A DNA stretch of 64,000 nucleotides from the NCBI RefSeq assembly GCF_016615955.1, contig NZ_CP067113.1:1116001-1180000 (forward strand), given 5' to 3'. The stretch is from Luteimonas sp. MC1750. GTDB taxonomy: Bacteria > Pseudomonadota > Gammaproteobacteria > Xanthomonadales > Xanthomonadaceae. This document shows positions 14,977 through 27,364 of the stretch, piece after piece (the first letter of the stretch is position 1; each line of letters begins with the position of its first letter). A program made the translations under genes and the position numbers. Below the pieces are notes generated by a model. It was not told the DNA's origin. It did no database searches and worked only from the letters and a program-made list of their open reading frames with translations.

Positions 14977-16512
14977 TCAGCGGCGCAGGGCCTGCGCGCC
15001 GGGCGGATCGGGCAGGCCGCCGTCGTCGACCACGACGCGGTCGCGGCCGCCGCGCTTGGCCGCGTACATGGCCGCGTCCGCACGGGCCAGGACCCGTTCG
15101 TAGTCGGGGTGGCCGTCCTGGACCGCGACGCCGATGCTGCCGGTAAGCTGGAGCGTGCTGCCGTCGGCCAGGGCGACCGGCGCCAGGGCGATGGCGTTGC
15201 GCAGGCCTTCGGCGATCGCGACCGCGTCTTCGCGCGACACCGAGCCGAGCACCACCACGAACTCCTCGCCGCCGTAGCGGAACAGGTAGTCGCTGCCGCG
15301 GGTGTTCTCCACCAGCAGCGCGGCGACGTGCTTCAGTGCGCGATCACCGGCCTCGTGGCCGTGGGTGTCGTTGATCGACTTGAAGTGGTCGAGGTCGAGC
15401 ATGAGCACCGCGAACTGGCGCCCGGTATTGGCCTGCAGCGCGATCTCGCGGCGCAGGATGGTCGGCAGGAAGCGGCGGTTGAGCAGCCGGGTGAGGGCGT
15501 CGCGGCCCGATTCCAGGTCGCCGATGCCGTCGAACATCATCGACACCAGGCTGCGGATGGCGTCGGCGCCGACGCGCAGTTCGTCGAGCAGCTCGCGGCG
15601 GTCGGCATGGGTCAGCGCTTCGGGCAGGCGTGCGCGCAGGGTGCTGTCGATGCGCGCGGCGATCAGGTTCACCTCGCGGGTCTCGCCGGTGTCGCCGAAG
15701 CTCGCCATGCCCTTGTGCAGGAACCACAGGCCGAACTCGGAGTTGGAGATCTGCAGCGGCGTGGCCGCGCCCGGGTGCTCGGACATCAGCGCGTAGATCA
15801 GCGCGTTCTCCCAGGTCAGCAGCAACGCGCGCTGGCGCTCGCGCTCGGTGCCGATGTTCTGGATCAGCGAGAACAGGCGGAAGGCGCCGTCGACCTGGCC
15901 GGCAGCCTCGCGCGAGCGGGTGTAGGCGCGCGTCATCGACTCCAGCGCGATGTCGACCAGGCCGTTCGCGCACAGGATCGCCTCGATCGCCAGCGCTTCG
16001 CTGCCGGCGTGCCGGCGGATCCCGGCGTGGAGGTCGTCCTTGAGCATGCGGCCGCCGCGCGCCACCAGGTCGACCGGGATGCCGATCCGCGCGTGGACCT
16101 GGCCGACGTGCTCCTGGGTGGCCTGCAGCGCGTTGACGTCGCCGGCACGGGCCGACAGCAGCGCCACCAGCCAGCGCTGCAGCGACGGCTTCAGGCGCTC
16201 GCGCACCTGGTCGACGTTGAGGTAGCGCGAGGCCCGGGGGTCTTCCAGCATGTCGCCATAGAAATGGTCGGCCACGACCTGGCCGCCCTCGGCCACGACC
16301 ACCGCCAGCAGCGCCCGGACCTCGTCGGACAGCGCGTCGACGCGGCGCGCCCAGTCGGCGGCAAGCCTCGGATCCGGCGTCGATTCGGCCGTGGGACGGG
16401 CATGGCCCGCGGCGGGAAGGGGGGCTGGATGGACGGCCATCCGGATATTGTCGCCCGCTCCGCCAGGCGCGTGGTGAACGCGCCGCGCCGGGAGTGGAAC
16501 GCACATACGCAT
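14977..16512 (-). CDS. Globin-coupled diguanylate cyclase (DosC-like)
   Basis: 511 aa. An N-terminal globin-coupled sensor (about 50-190) has the proximal heme histidine in VGQVHARIGIP (H140) and HFYGDML in the early helices. A linker domain follows (about 200-340). The C-terminal GGDEF domain has active-site GGEEF at 414-418 and an RxxD inhibitory site at 405-408. The enzyme would make cyclic di-GMP in response to oxygen or another heme ligand. Since c-di-GMP commonly controls exopolysaccharide, a link to the large polysaccharide locus in this window is possible but not shown. The start is uncertain: an ATG at 16441 would remove a 24-residue, Arg/Pro-rich N-terminus and lies closer to the conserved domain. 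Confidence 0.88.
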   Translation of the reverse strand: MRMCVPLPARRVHHAPGGAGDNIRMAVHPAPLPAAGHARPTAESTPDPRLAADWARRVDALSDEVRALLAVVVAEGGQVVADHFYGDMLEDPRASRYLNVDQVRERLKPSLQRWLVALLSARAGDVNALQATQEHVGQVHARIGIPVDLVARGGRMLKDDLHAGIRRHAGSEALAIEAILCANGLVDIALESMTRAYTRSREAAGQVDGAFRLFSLIQNIGTERERQRALLLTWENALIYALMSEHPGAATPLQISNSEFGLWFLHKGMASFGDTGETREVNLIAARIDSTLRARLPEALTHADRRELLDELRVGADAIRSLVSMMFDGIGDLESGRDALTRLLNRRFLPTILRREIALQANTGRQFAVLMLDLDHFKSINDTHGHEAGDRALKHVAALLVENTRGSDYLFRYGGEEFVVVLGSVSREDAVAIAEGLRNAIALAPVALADGSTLQLTGSIGVAVQDGHPDYERVLARADAAMYAAKRGGRDRVVVDDGGLPDPPGAQALRR

Positions 16513-16663
16513 GCGTCCGGAAGTGTGCTAGCGTCCGGCGCAAGGTTGCGTTACCGCAGCGCCCGGCCAGTCCCCCCACGCAGGCCCGGCGCATCTGTCT
16601 CATGGCGCATGCCATGGCAGCGGTCGCACCGACGTCGATGACATCCATCCGTAGGGGGACACC

Positions 16664-19261
16664 ATGGTCTCAGGCCATCCGCAACGCCACGCGCTCGCCA
16701 CCGCGCTTCTCGCCATCCTCGCAAGTCCCGCCCTGCTGTCCACGGCCCACGCCCAGGACGCCACGCCCGCGGTCGAGGACCGGCCCACCACGCTCGCCGG
16801 CATCACGGTCACCGCGCAGAAACGCGAGGAGGCCCTGCAGGACGTGCCGATCGTCGTCAACGTCCTCGACGCGCAGCTGCTCCAGGACACCGGGGTTCGC
16901 GACATCAAGGACATGCAGGTGCTGGTGCCCGGCCTGACCGTGACCAGTACCCAGTCCGCGGCGCAGACCACCGCGCGCATCCGCGGCATCGGCACCGTCG
17001 GCGACAACGCCGGCCTGGAATCCTCGGTCGGTGTGGTGATCGACGGCGTCTACCGCTCGCGCAACAGCGTCGGCTTCGGCGACCTGGGCGAGGTCGAGCG
17101 CATCGAGGTGCTGAAGGGCCCGCAGGGCACGGTCTTCGGCAAGAACACCTCGGCCGGCGTGATCAACGTGGTCACCCGTCGCCCCAGCTATTCGCAGAGC
17201 GCCGAAGCGGAGATCACCGCCGGCAACTACGGGCTGATCGGCGTGTCCGGCGGCTACAACGACGCGCTGGGTGATCGCGCCGCCTTCCGCGTGTTCGCGG
17301 CCAAGCGCGACCGCGACGGCGTCGACGAGGTCCGGACCGGCGGCGGCCCGCGCAAGGCGACCGACGACGGCGACCAGAACTACCACACCGTGCGCGGCCA
17401 GCTGCTGCTCGAACCCACCGACACGCTCGACATCAACTTCAGCGCCGACTACAGCAGCCGCGAGGAGAACTGCTGCGTCACGGTGACCACGCAGCGCGGC
17501 CCGACGGCCGCGATCATCAACGCGCTGACGCCGGGCGGCGAGGGCATCATCCCGACCGCGGACCCGGAGCGCCGCCTGGCCTACTCCAACCGTTCGACCG
17601 AGCAGGACCTCAAGGACAAGGGCGTGTCGATGCAGGTGGACTGGGACTCGTCCTGGTTCGGCAACGCCACCCTGACCTCGATCACCGCCTTCCGCGACTG
17701 GCAGGCGATCAACGGCCTCGACTTCGACTACAGCGGCGCCGACATCCTGTATCGCGCGCCGGACGCCGACGAGTCGCTGACGCGCTTCGAGACCTTCAGC
17801 CAGGAGCTGCGCCTGACCGGCTCGACCGATCGCCTCGACTGGATGGTGGGCTTCTTCTATTCCGACGAGGACCTGGACCGCAACGACTCCTACCGCTTCG
17901 GTGCCGCCTACGAGCCGTATCTGTCGACCCTCGTGGGCACCCAGGTGCTGGGCGCCGTGGCCGCGCAGCTGGCGCCGCTGGGGCTGACGGTGAACCAGGC
18001 CAATCCCGCGACCTTCCTCTCGCAGGTGTCGGGCCGGCCCTTCGGAACCAACTACCAGGGACTGGCGGCGCTGGACCGGCACGACCAGAACGCACGCACC
18101 ACCGCGATCTTCACCAACAACACCTTCCACGCCACCGACGCGCTCGACATCACCCTGGGCCTGCGCTACACGCACGAGAAGAAGGAGCTGCACTCGGTCT
18201 ACAGCAATCCCAACGGCAGCATCGGCTGCGGCTCCACGCTGGCCAATCCGGCCGCGCGCGTGGGCGGGGCGCTGGCGCAGCGCATCAACAACTTCGCCCT
18301 GCTGCCACCGGCGCTGCAGCAGCAGCTGCTCGGCGCCCTGGTGCCGGTGGTCGCCCCGCAGGTGGCCGGCTTCATGTGCCTGCCCTGGGCCAACATCGCC
18401 CACAACGGCCGCGACGTCGAGCAGTCGCGGACCGAGAAGGAGTGGTCGGGCACGGTGAAGGTCGCCTACGACTGGTCCGACGACGTCATGACCTATGCCT
18501 CGGTCGCGCGCGGCTACAAGGCCGGCGGCTTCAACCTCGACCGCGTGCAGTCGTCCAACGGCCTGTCGAGCGGCGTCCAGGGGATCCTCCCGGTCGACGA
18601 CACCTCGTTCCCCGGCGAGTTCGTCAGCAGCTTCGAACTCGGCGCCAAGAGCACCTGGGCCGACGGCAACCTGCTGCTCAACGCCGCGCTGTTCTACCAG
18701 GACTACAAGGACTTCCAGCTCAACAGCTTCCTGGGCACCAGCTTCGTGGTGCGCTCGATCCCCGAGGTGGTGTCGCGCGGCGTCGAGCTGGACCTGATGT
18801 GGCAGACCCCCATGCAGGGCCTGATGCTGCAGGGCGGCCTGACCTATGCCGAGACCGAGTATGGCGACGACCTGCTGCCCGACGCCGACCTCGCCCTGCT
18901 GCCCGGCAGCCAGATGAGCTTCGCGCCGAAGTGGTCTGGCAACGCCTCGGCCACCTACGAGTGGGACTTCGGCGCCAATTACCTGGGCCGCTTCAACATC
19001 GGCGCCAAGTACATGTCCGACTACAACACCGGCTCCGACCTCGATCCGCAGAAGGAGCAGGATGCCTACACCCTGCTCAACGCGCGCATCGGCTTCGGGC
19101 GCCAGGACAAGCGCTGGATGGTCGAGTTCTGGGGCCAGAACCTGACCGACGAGACCTACAAGCAGGTCGGCATCGACGCGCCGATCCAGGCCGGCTCGTG
19201 GAACGCCTTCCTCGGCGCGCCGCGGACCTACGGCGTGACGTTCCGGGTCAACTACTTCTGA
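16664..19261 (+). CDS. TonB-dependent outer-membrane receptor
   Basis: 865 aa. The signal peptide (about 1-30, ending STAHAQ) is followed by a TonB box-like segment (ITVTAQKRE), a plug domain (VPGLTVTS, IEVLKGPQGTVFGKNTSAGVINVVT) and a ~650-residue beta-barrel ending in the aromatic residue of FRVNYF. It would import an iron complex or another large nutrient, powered by TonB. Notable are a vicinal Cys pair (NCCVTV) and an extracellular-type insertion around residues 420-470 plus a Cys-containing loop near 520-580. No regulator or siderophore gene adjoins, so the ligand is unknown. An AGGGGGA Shine-Dalgarno precedes the ATG. It is divergent from the diguanylate cyclase. Confidence 0.93.
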   Translation: MVSGHPQRHALATALLAILASPALLSTAHAQDATPAVEDRPTTLAGITVTAQKREEALQDVPIVVNVLDAQLLQDTGVRDIKDMQVLVPGLTVTSTQSAAQTTARIRGIGTVGDNAGLESSVGVVIDGVYRSRNSVGFGDLGEVERIEVLKGPQGTVFGKNTSAGVINVVTRRPSYSQSAEAEITAGNYGLIGVSGGYNDALGDRAAFRVFAAKRDRDGVDEVRTGGGPRKATDDGDQNYHTVRGQLLLEPTDTLDINFSADYSSREENCCVTVTTQRGPTAAIINALTPGGEGIIPTADPERRLAYSNRSTEQDLKDKGVSMQVDWDSSWFGNATLTSITAFRDWQAINGLDFDYSGADILYRAPDADESLTRFETFSQELRLTGSTDRLDWMVGFFYSDEDLDRNDSYRFGAAYEPYLSTLVGTQVLGAVAAQLAPLGLTVNQANPATFLSQVSGRPFGTNYQGLAALDRHDQNARTTAIFTNNTFHATDALDITLGLRYTHEKKELHSVYSNPNGSIGCGSTLANPAARVGGALAQRINNFALLPPALQQQLLGALVPVVAPQVAGFMCLPWANIAHNGRDVEQSRTEKEWSGTVKVAYDWSDDVMTYASVARGYKAGGFNLDRVQSSNGLSSGVQGILPVDDTSFPGEFVSSFELGAKSTWADGNLLLNAALFYQDYKDFQLNSFLGTSFVVRSIPEVVSRGVELDLMWQTPMQGLMLQGGLTYAETEYGDDLLPDADLALLPGSQMSFAPKWSGNASATYEWDFGANYLGRFNIGAKYMSDYNTGSDLDPQKEQDAYTLLNARIGFGRQDKRWMVEFWGQNLTDETYKQVGIDAPIQAGSWNAFLGAPRTYGVTFRVNYF

Positions 19262-19285
19262 TCCAGGCGGTCCCTGCACGACCCG

Positions 19286-19310
19286 ACGGCCCGCACACGC
19301 GGGCCGTTTC
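19286..19310 (+). terminator. Rho-independent terminator after the receptor gene
   Basis: A perfect 9-bp stem ACGGCCCGC/GCGGGCCGT with an ACAC tetraloop and a short T-run (TTTC) lies 25 bases past the receptor stop. Confidence 0.75.
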
Positions 19311-19381
19311 CGTTCCGGTCGCGCGCGACAAACCCGGCGCCCACCGCCGATACTGCGCACACCCTCCCCCGGAACCACGCC

Positions 19382-19876
19382 ATGCACGTCTCCAGCGACG
19401 AGGCCCTCGCACAGCTTGCGCACGACACCGGCGCCCGCCTGCAGGCCAACCGCGACATGCTGGTCACCGCCGAAAGCTGCACCGGCGGCTGGATCGCCAA
19501 GGTGGTCACCGACATCGCCGGCTCCTCGGCCTGGTTCGACTGCGGCATGGCGGTGTACAGCTACGAGGCCAAGCAGGCGCTGCTGGGCGTGCGCCCGCAG
19601 ACGCTGGAAGAACATGGCGCGGTCAGCCGCGAGACCGTGATCGAGATGGTCTCCGGCGCCCTGGTGCATTCCGGCGCCACGGTGGCGGTGGCGGTCACCG
19701 GGATCGCCGGCCCCGGCGGGGGCACCGAGGACAAGCCGGTCGGAACGGTCTGGATCGCCTGGAAGCGGCGCGGCGGCTATCCGCAGGCGCAGGTCTTCCA
19801 GTTCGCCGGCGACCGCGACGCGGTGCGCCGGCGGACCGTGGTGGAGGCGCTGTCGGGGTTGGAGCGGCTGTTCTGA
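19382..19876 (+). CDS. CinA-family (PncC-type) nicotinamide-nucleotide amidohydrolase
   Basis: 164 aa, a stand-alone CinA C-terminal domain of normal size. Signature segments are LVTAESCTGG, SSAWFDCGMAVYSYEAK and VAVTGIAGPGGGTEDKPVGTVWIA. The family deamidates nicotinamide mononucleotide to nicotinate mononucleotide, recycling pyridine nucleotide in the cytosol. In several gammaproteobacteria the gene sits directly before recA. Here the order cinA-like, kinase, lexA, recA keeps that neighbourhood with two genes in between. GGAACC upstream is a weak Shine-Dalgarno. Confidence 0.9.
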   Translation: MHVSSDEALAQLAHDTGARLQANRDMLVTAESCTGGWIAKVVTDIAGSSAWFDCGMAVYSYEAKQALLGVRPQTLEEHGAVSRETVIEMVSGALVHSGATVAVAVTGIAGPGGGTEDKPVGTVWIAWKRRGGYPQAQVFQFAGDRDAVRRRTVVEALSGLERLF

Positions 19877-20023
19877 TCGTGCGGGCAGGGCGGGGGCAGG
19901 GAACGCATCCTGTCGGGTCCGCGCGCTTCCGCGAGGCAACGGGTACCGCCGGTATAGTTGCGCGATGACCCCTGGCCACGCCTGTCCCGTGCCCTCCGGT
20001 CCTGCCGTCCGGGAGGGCCGCCG

Positions 20024-21712
20024 GTGACCATGCTCGACGCCCTCGCGGGTGTCCGCGACCTGGGCCGGCTGCAGGAAATCGCCAGCGTCTTCGTGCGCCA
20101 CGGCTTCGGCGACCTGGTGCGGCGCAGCGGCATCGCCGGCGCGCTCGAGCGGGCCGGGCGCCTGCTGCACCGGGATCCGGGCGAGGCGCGACGCGACATG
20201 ACCCCGCCGCGGCGCCTGCGCTCCGCGCTGCAGGAACTCGGCCCCACCTTCGTCAAGCTCGGTCAGGTGCTGGGCACGCGCGTGGACCTGCTGCCGCCGG
20301 ACTGGATCGCCGAACTGAGCCTGCTGCAGAACGCGGTGCCGGCGCTGCCGTGGGAGGCGATCCGTCCGCAACTGGTGGAAGACCTGGGCATGGATCCCGA
20401 ACAGGCCTTTGCCCGCGTGGAGACGGTGCCGGTGGCCGCGGCGTCGCTCGCCCAGGCGCATCGCGCCTGGCTGCACGACGGCACCGCGGTGATCCTCAAG
20501 GTGCGCCGCCCCGGCATCGTCGGCGTGGTCGAGGCGGACCTGCGGTTGATGGCCCGGCTGGCGGACATGATCGAGTCGCAGCTGCCGGACCTCCGGCGCT
20601 ACCGGCCGGTCGAAGTGGTCCGGCAGTTCCGCGATTCACTGCGCCGCGAGCTCGACTTCGCCGCCGAGTGCCGCAACGCCGAGCGCATCGCCGCCAACTT
20701 CTCCGCCGATGCCGGCGTGGTGATCCCGCGGGTGCACTGGCAGTGGACCTGCGAGCGGCTCAACGTGCAGGACTTCATCGACGGCATCCCTGCGGGCGAC
20801 CTGGCCGCGGTGGACGCGGCGGGCCTGGACCGCACCGCGCTGGCGCGTGCGGGCACCGGCATCGTGCTGGAGATGCTGCTCGAGGACGGGCTGTTCCATG
20901 CCGATCCACACCCCGGGAACCTCTTCTTCCTGCGCGACGGACGCATCGCGATCATCGACTTCGGCATGGTCGGCCACCTCGGCGACCGCCGGCGGCTGGA
21001 GATCGCACGCCTGCTGCACGGCATGGTGGTGCAGGACGCCGAAGCGGTGGCCGACATCCTGCTGCACTGGAGCATCGGTGGCGAGGTCGACGAGGAGCGG
21101 CTGGAGTCCGACACCGCCACCCTGGTCGACCGCTACCGCGGCGTGCCGCTCAAGGACCTGCGCATGGGCACGATGCTGTCCGATGCCGCGGGCCTGCTGC
21201 GTGCCCACGGCCTGGTGCTGCCGCCGGACCTGGCGCTGGTGATCAAGGCCTTCCTGACCCTGGAAGGCTTCGGGCGCCAGCTCGATCCGGACTTCGACAT
21301 GGCGACCGAAGCCAGGCCGTGGCTGGAGCGCGTGATGCTGCGGCGCTATGCGCCGTCGGTGCTGGCGAAGCGCGGGCGCCGCGGGCTGGCCGGCATGCTG
21401 GAATTCGGCGCCGAGCTGCCGCGCGACCTTCGGCGGCTGCTGCGCGCCGCCCGCGGCGGCCGGCTGGGCGCGCGCATCGACATTCCCACCCTCGACGCCT
21501 TCGGCGACCGCATCGACCGCGCGGCCAGCCGGTTGACGATGGGGGTGATCACTGCGGCGCTGATCATCGGCTCCTCGATCGTGATGAACAGCGTCGGTGG
21601 CGGGGCGCGCAACCAGTGGCTGATGGCGCTGGGGGTGGCGGGCTTCGTCGGCGCGGCGGCGCTGGGGGTGTGGATCGTCTATTCGATCTGGAAGGGCGCC
21701 CACAGGCGTTGA
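20024..21712 (+). CDS. ABC1/AarF/UbiB-family atypical kinase
   Basis: About 562 aa. The family-specific N-terminal motif is present (FVKLGQVLGTR, KLGQ at 78-81), as are the Ala-rich nucleotide loop (AAASLAQAH), the catalytic-type Lys (VILKVRRPG), DPHPGNLFFL and the metal-binding DFG in IIDFGMVG. Two C-terminal membrane segments (GVITAALIIGSSIVMNS and the stretch ending WIVYSIW) anchor it to the inner membrane. UbiB-type proteins support ubiquinone synthesis, probably as ATPases acting on lipid intermediates. I chose the GTG at 20024 because GGGAGGG lies 6 bases before it; an ATG at 20030 is also possible, while the TTG at 19958 has no site. Its stop codon overlaps the lexA promoter. It may be an accessory paralogue rather than the main ubiB. 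Confidence 0.88.
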   Translation: MTMLDALAGVRDLGRLQEIASVFVRHGFGDLVRRSGIAGALERAGRLLHRDPGEARRDMTPPRRLRSALQELGPTFVKLGQVLGTRVDLLPPDWIAELSLLQNAVPALPWEAIRPQLVEDLGMDPEQAFARVETVPVAAASLAQAHRAWLHDGTAVILKVRRPGIVGVVEADLRLMARLADMIESQLPDLRRYRPVEVVRQFRDSLRRELDFAAECRNAERIAANFSADAGVVIPRVHWQWTCERLNVQDFIDGIPAGDLAAVDAAGLDRTALARAGTGIVLEMLLEDGLFHADPHPGNLFFLRDGRIAIIDFGMVGHLGDRRRLEIARLLHGMVVQDAEAVADILLHWSIGGEVDEERLESDTATLVDRYRGVPLKDLRMGTMLSDAAGLLRAHGLVLPPDLALVIKAFLTLEGFGRQLDPDFDMATEARPWLERVMLRRYAPSVLAKRGRRGLAGMLEFGAELPRDLRRLLRAARGGRLGARIDIPTLDAFGDRIDRAASRLTMGVITAALIIGSSIVMNSVGGGARNQWLMALGVAGFVGAAALGVWIVYSIWKGAHRR

Positions 21713-21743
21713 TTCCGGATCTCGTTAGTAGTATTACTACTAA
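21709..21743 (+). promoter_or_regulatory. lexA promoter with overlapping LexA operator
   Basis: A perfect palindrome TTAGTAGTATTACTACTAA (21725-21743) contains TTAG-N6-TACTA, the LexA site described for Xanthomonas and Xylella. It covers the -10 box of a good sigma-70 promoter: TTGATT (21709-21714), 17-base spacer, TATTAC (21732-21737). Transcription would start near 21744, so LexA binding would block its own promoter directly. Confidence 0.85.
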
Positions 21744-21745
21744 CC

Positions 21746-22453
21746 ATGGACATCACCGACACCCAGCAGGCCGTCCTGGCCCTGATCGCCGAGCGCATCG
21801 CGGAGGAGGGCATGCCGCCTTCCCAGGCCGAGATCGCACGCGCCTTCGGCTTCAGCAGCGTGCGGGCCGCGCAGTACCACCTGGAAGCGCTCGAGGCCGC
21901 CGGCGCGATCGAGCGCGTGCCGGGCCGCGCGCGGGGCATCCGCGTGCTGCGCGCGCCCGCCGCGGACCCCGCCGCCTCTGTAGGAGCGGCTACAGCCGCG
22001 ATAGCCGGTGATGCGACCGCCAGATCGGGAATCGCGGCTGCAGCCTCTCCAACAGGACGCGGCATGGACGTTCTGGAACTCCCCGTCCTGGGCCAGGTGG
22101 CGGCCGGCGTCCCCATCGGCGCCGACATCGGCAGCGAGCAGATGGTGCTGATGGACCGCGCGTTCTTCTCGCCGGCGCCGGACTACCTGCTGCGCGTGCG
22201 CGGCGACTCCATGCGCGACGAAGGCATCTTCGACGGCGACCTGATCGGGGTGCACCGTACCGCCGACGCGCGTTCGGGCCAGATCGTCATCGCCCGCATC
22301 GACGACGAGATCACCGTCAAGCTGCTGAAGGTCGGCAAGGACCGGATCCGCCTGCTGCCGCGCAACCCGGACTACGAGCCGATCGAGGTCGCGCCTGGCC
22401 AGGACTTCGCGATCGAAGGCCTCTACTGCGGCCTGGTGAGGCCGAACCGGTGA
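21746..22453 (+). CDS. lexA: LexA repressor with an enlarged hinge
   Basis: 235 aa, about 30 longer than the classic 202-residue form. The N-terminal winged helix-turn-helix (1-68) is followed by an Ala-rich hinge and the S24 peptidase-like domain. The self-cleavage bond is A120-G121 ([12 protein letters not shown]); the catalytic dyad is S155 (RGDSM) and K192 (DEITVKLLK). It represses SOS genes until RecA filaments trigger cleavage. Residues about 78-103 are encoded by an inverted REP pair inserted in frame between DNA-binding and cleavage domains, so both domains remain intact. No Shine-Dalgarno precedes the ATG and the predicted transcript starts about two bases upstream, so the mRNA is probably leaderless. 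recA and recX follow. Confidence 0.96.
   Translation: MDITDTQQAVLALIAERIAEEGMPPSQAEIARAFGFSSVRAAQYHLEALEAAGAIERVPGRARGIRVLRAPAADPAASVGAATAAIAGDATARSGIAAAASPTGRGMDVLELPVLGQVAAGVPIGADIGSEQMVLMDRAFFSPAPDYLLRVRGDSMRDEGIFDGDLIGVHRTADARSGQIVIARIDDEITVKLLKVGKDRIRLLPRNPDYEPIEVAPGQDFAIEGLYCGLVRPNR
21978..22055. repeat. Inverted REP doublet inside lexA
   Basis: The first arm, with core GGAGCGGCTACAGCCGCGA (21978-22002), is mirrored by a second arm in opposite orientation (22030-22055) that matches it closely: its complement reads TTGGAGAGGCTGCAGCCGCG. The 78 bases equal 26 codons and keep the frame open. It is a REPIN-like unit of the kind dispersed by RAYT transposases. Confidence 0.8.
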
Positions 22454-22501
22454 GCGGCTGCCGGCCCGCCAGGCAGCCCTCGCCTGGCGACGGTGCCCCA
22501 C

Positions 22502-22526
22502 CTGCAGGAGCGGCTACAGCCGCGAC
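22502..22526 (+). repeat. REP element between lexA and recA
   Basis: A single copy of the same repeat, core GGAGCGGCTACAGCCGCGA, lies 48 bases after the lexA stop. It can fold into a short stem-loop and could attenuate lexA-recA read-through or protect the mRNA 3' end. Confidence 0.75.
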
Positions 22527-22605
22527 CGCCTTCCACCCACGCCGGCACGGGCCATCACCTGCTGCCCGGCCCGGTTTCCACCCTTCAATCTGGATCGGCA
22601 TTCCA

Positions 22606-22624
22606 GGTCGCAGTCCCTGCGACC
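22606..22624. repeat. Inverted repeat in the recA leader
   Basis: GGTCGCAG-TCC-CTGCGACC is a perfect 8-bp inverted repeat about 50 bases before the recA start. It lacks the TTAG/TACTA core, so it is not the local LexA operator; it may be a transcript hairpin or part of a decayed repeat. Confidence 0.5.
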
Positions 22625-22676
22625 ACCTGCCTGCACACTGATTCCATTCCCGAATACACGAGCTGAGGACACCACG

Positions 22677-23777
<1,101 letters not shown>

Positions 23778-23779
23778 GC

Positions 23780-24367
23780 ATGGGCGGGGCCGGCAGCTTC
23801 GGCCGCCGTCGCCGCGGCACCGGTTCTGGCTCGGGCGTCGACTCCGGCTCCGGCTCCGCCGAGGGAGCCGGGGAGGGGACGTCCGCGCCGGAGCGCAGGC
23901 GTCGGCCGGAGCCCACGCCCGGCCAGCGGGCGATGGGCCTGCTGGTCCGGCGCGAGCATTCGCGCAAGGAGCTCGCGCGCAAGCTCGAAGCGCGCGGAGT
24001 GGACGGCGACGAGGCCGCGGCCACCGTCGCACGCATGGCGGAGGCGGGCTGGCAGGACGACGCGCGCTTCGCCACCGGACTGGCGCGCTCGCGCGCACTG
24101 GCCGGATACGGGCCGCTCAGGATCCGCGCCGAGCTGTCGACCCATGGCCTGGGCCAGGATCTGGTCCAGGCGGCCTTCGACGCCCTGTCCGAGTCCGGCG
24201 ATGACGACTGGCGGACGATGGCCCGCGGCTTGGTGGAGCGCCGGCATGGTGCCGGCGTGGCCGATGACCCGGCGCTGCGGCGCAAGGCCGCCGACTTCCT
24301 GTTCCGCCGCGGTTTCGACGGCGACACCGTGCGCGCGGCCACCGCGTTCGACTTCGACGACGCCTGA
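23780..24367 (+). CDS. recX: RecX regulatory protein
   Basis: 195 aa, starting two bases after the recA stop, as expected for the recA-recX operon. Residues about 50-190 are the three-helix repeat region of RecX (AMGLLVRREHSRKELARKLE, AEAGWQDDARFATGLARSR). RecX binds RecA filaments and limits their extension. The first ~48 residues are an unusual Gly/Ser/Arg-rich, low-complexity extension (RRRRGTGSGSGVDSGSGSAE) absent from most RecX proteins. An internal ATG at the start of AMGLLV would give a short classical form, but it has no clear ribosome site and would cut into the conserved fold. Confidence 0.92.
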   Translation: MGGAGSFGRRRRGTGSGSGVDSGSGSAEGAGEGTSAPERRRRPEPTPGQRAMGLLVRREHSRKELARKLEARGVDGDEAAATVARMAEAGWQDDARFATGLARSRALAGYGPLRIRAELSTHGLGQDLVQAAFDALSESGDDDWRTMARGLVERRHGAGVADDPALRRKAADFLFRRGFDGDTVRAATAFDFDDA

Positions 24368-24372
24368 CCGCT

Positions 24373-24383
24373 GGGGGGGGGGG
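24373..24383. repeat. G11 homopolymer after recX
   Basis: Eleven consecutive G residues lie five bases beyond the recX stop, in the recX-alaS gap. It is a likely site of slippage or of assembly error; being non-coding, it breaks no gene. Confidence 0.85.
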
Positions 24384-24506
24384 AGCCTCTGGATCTGCCC
24401 GGCCTGCTAACCTAACGGGGACCCGAGCGCCAGCGCCCGGCACCCGCGCAGGCCGAGGCCGGCAGGGCGCCGGCGCGGCTGCGCCCCCACCCTGCCTGCA
24501 GCCTCC

Positions 24507-27224
<2,718 letters not shown>

Positions 27225-27364
27225 ACGCAGCCATTCTCCGTTACTTTCTGCATACATCGCGGCCGTGCGAGCGCCCGCTATGATGTTCAGCTAGGTGATC
27301 AAACCGGGTGGCGCCTCCAGGCGCCTCCACCAGACCGGGCGCAGAACCGGCTCAGGAGTTCCAC

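Noticed and set aside
16670..20476. Very long open frame on the minus strand (over 1200 codons) across the TonB receptor, CinA and kinase genes
   Set aside because: It mirrors three well-supported genes; composition is Arg/Gly/His/Val-rich antisense of GC-rich DNA with no motifs.
22454..22676. A LexA operator upstream of recA
   Set aside because: No TTAG-N6-TACTA or CTG-N10-CAG palindrome was found; the inverted repeat at 22606-22624 has an unrelated sequence.
27308..27364. Longer CsrA with an extra 19-residue N-terminus
   Set aside because: The conserved protein begins at MLILTRR and the AGGAG site lies just before that ATG.
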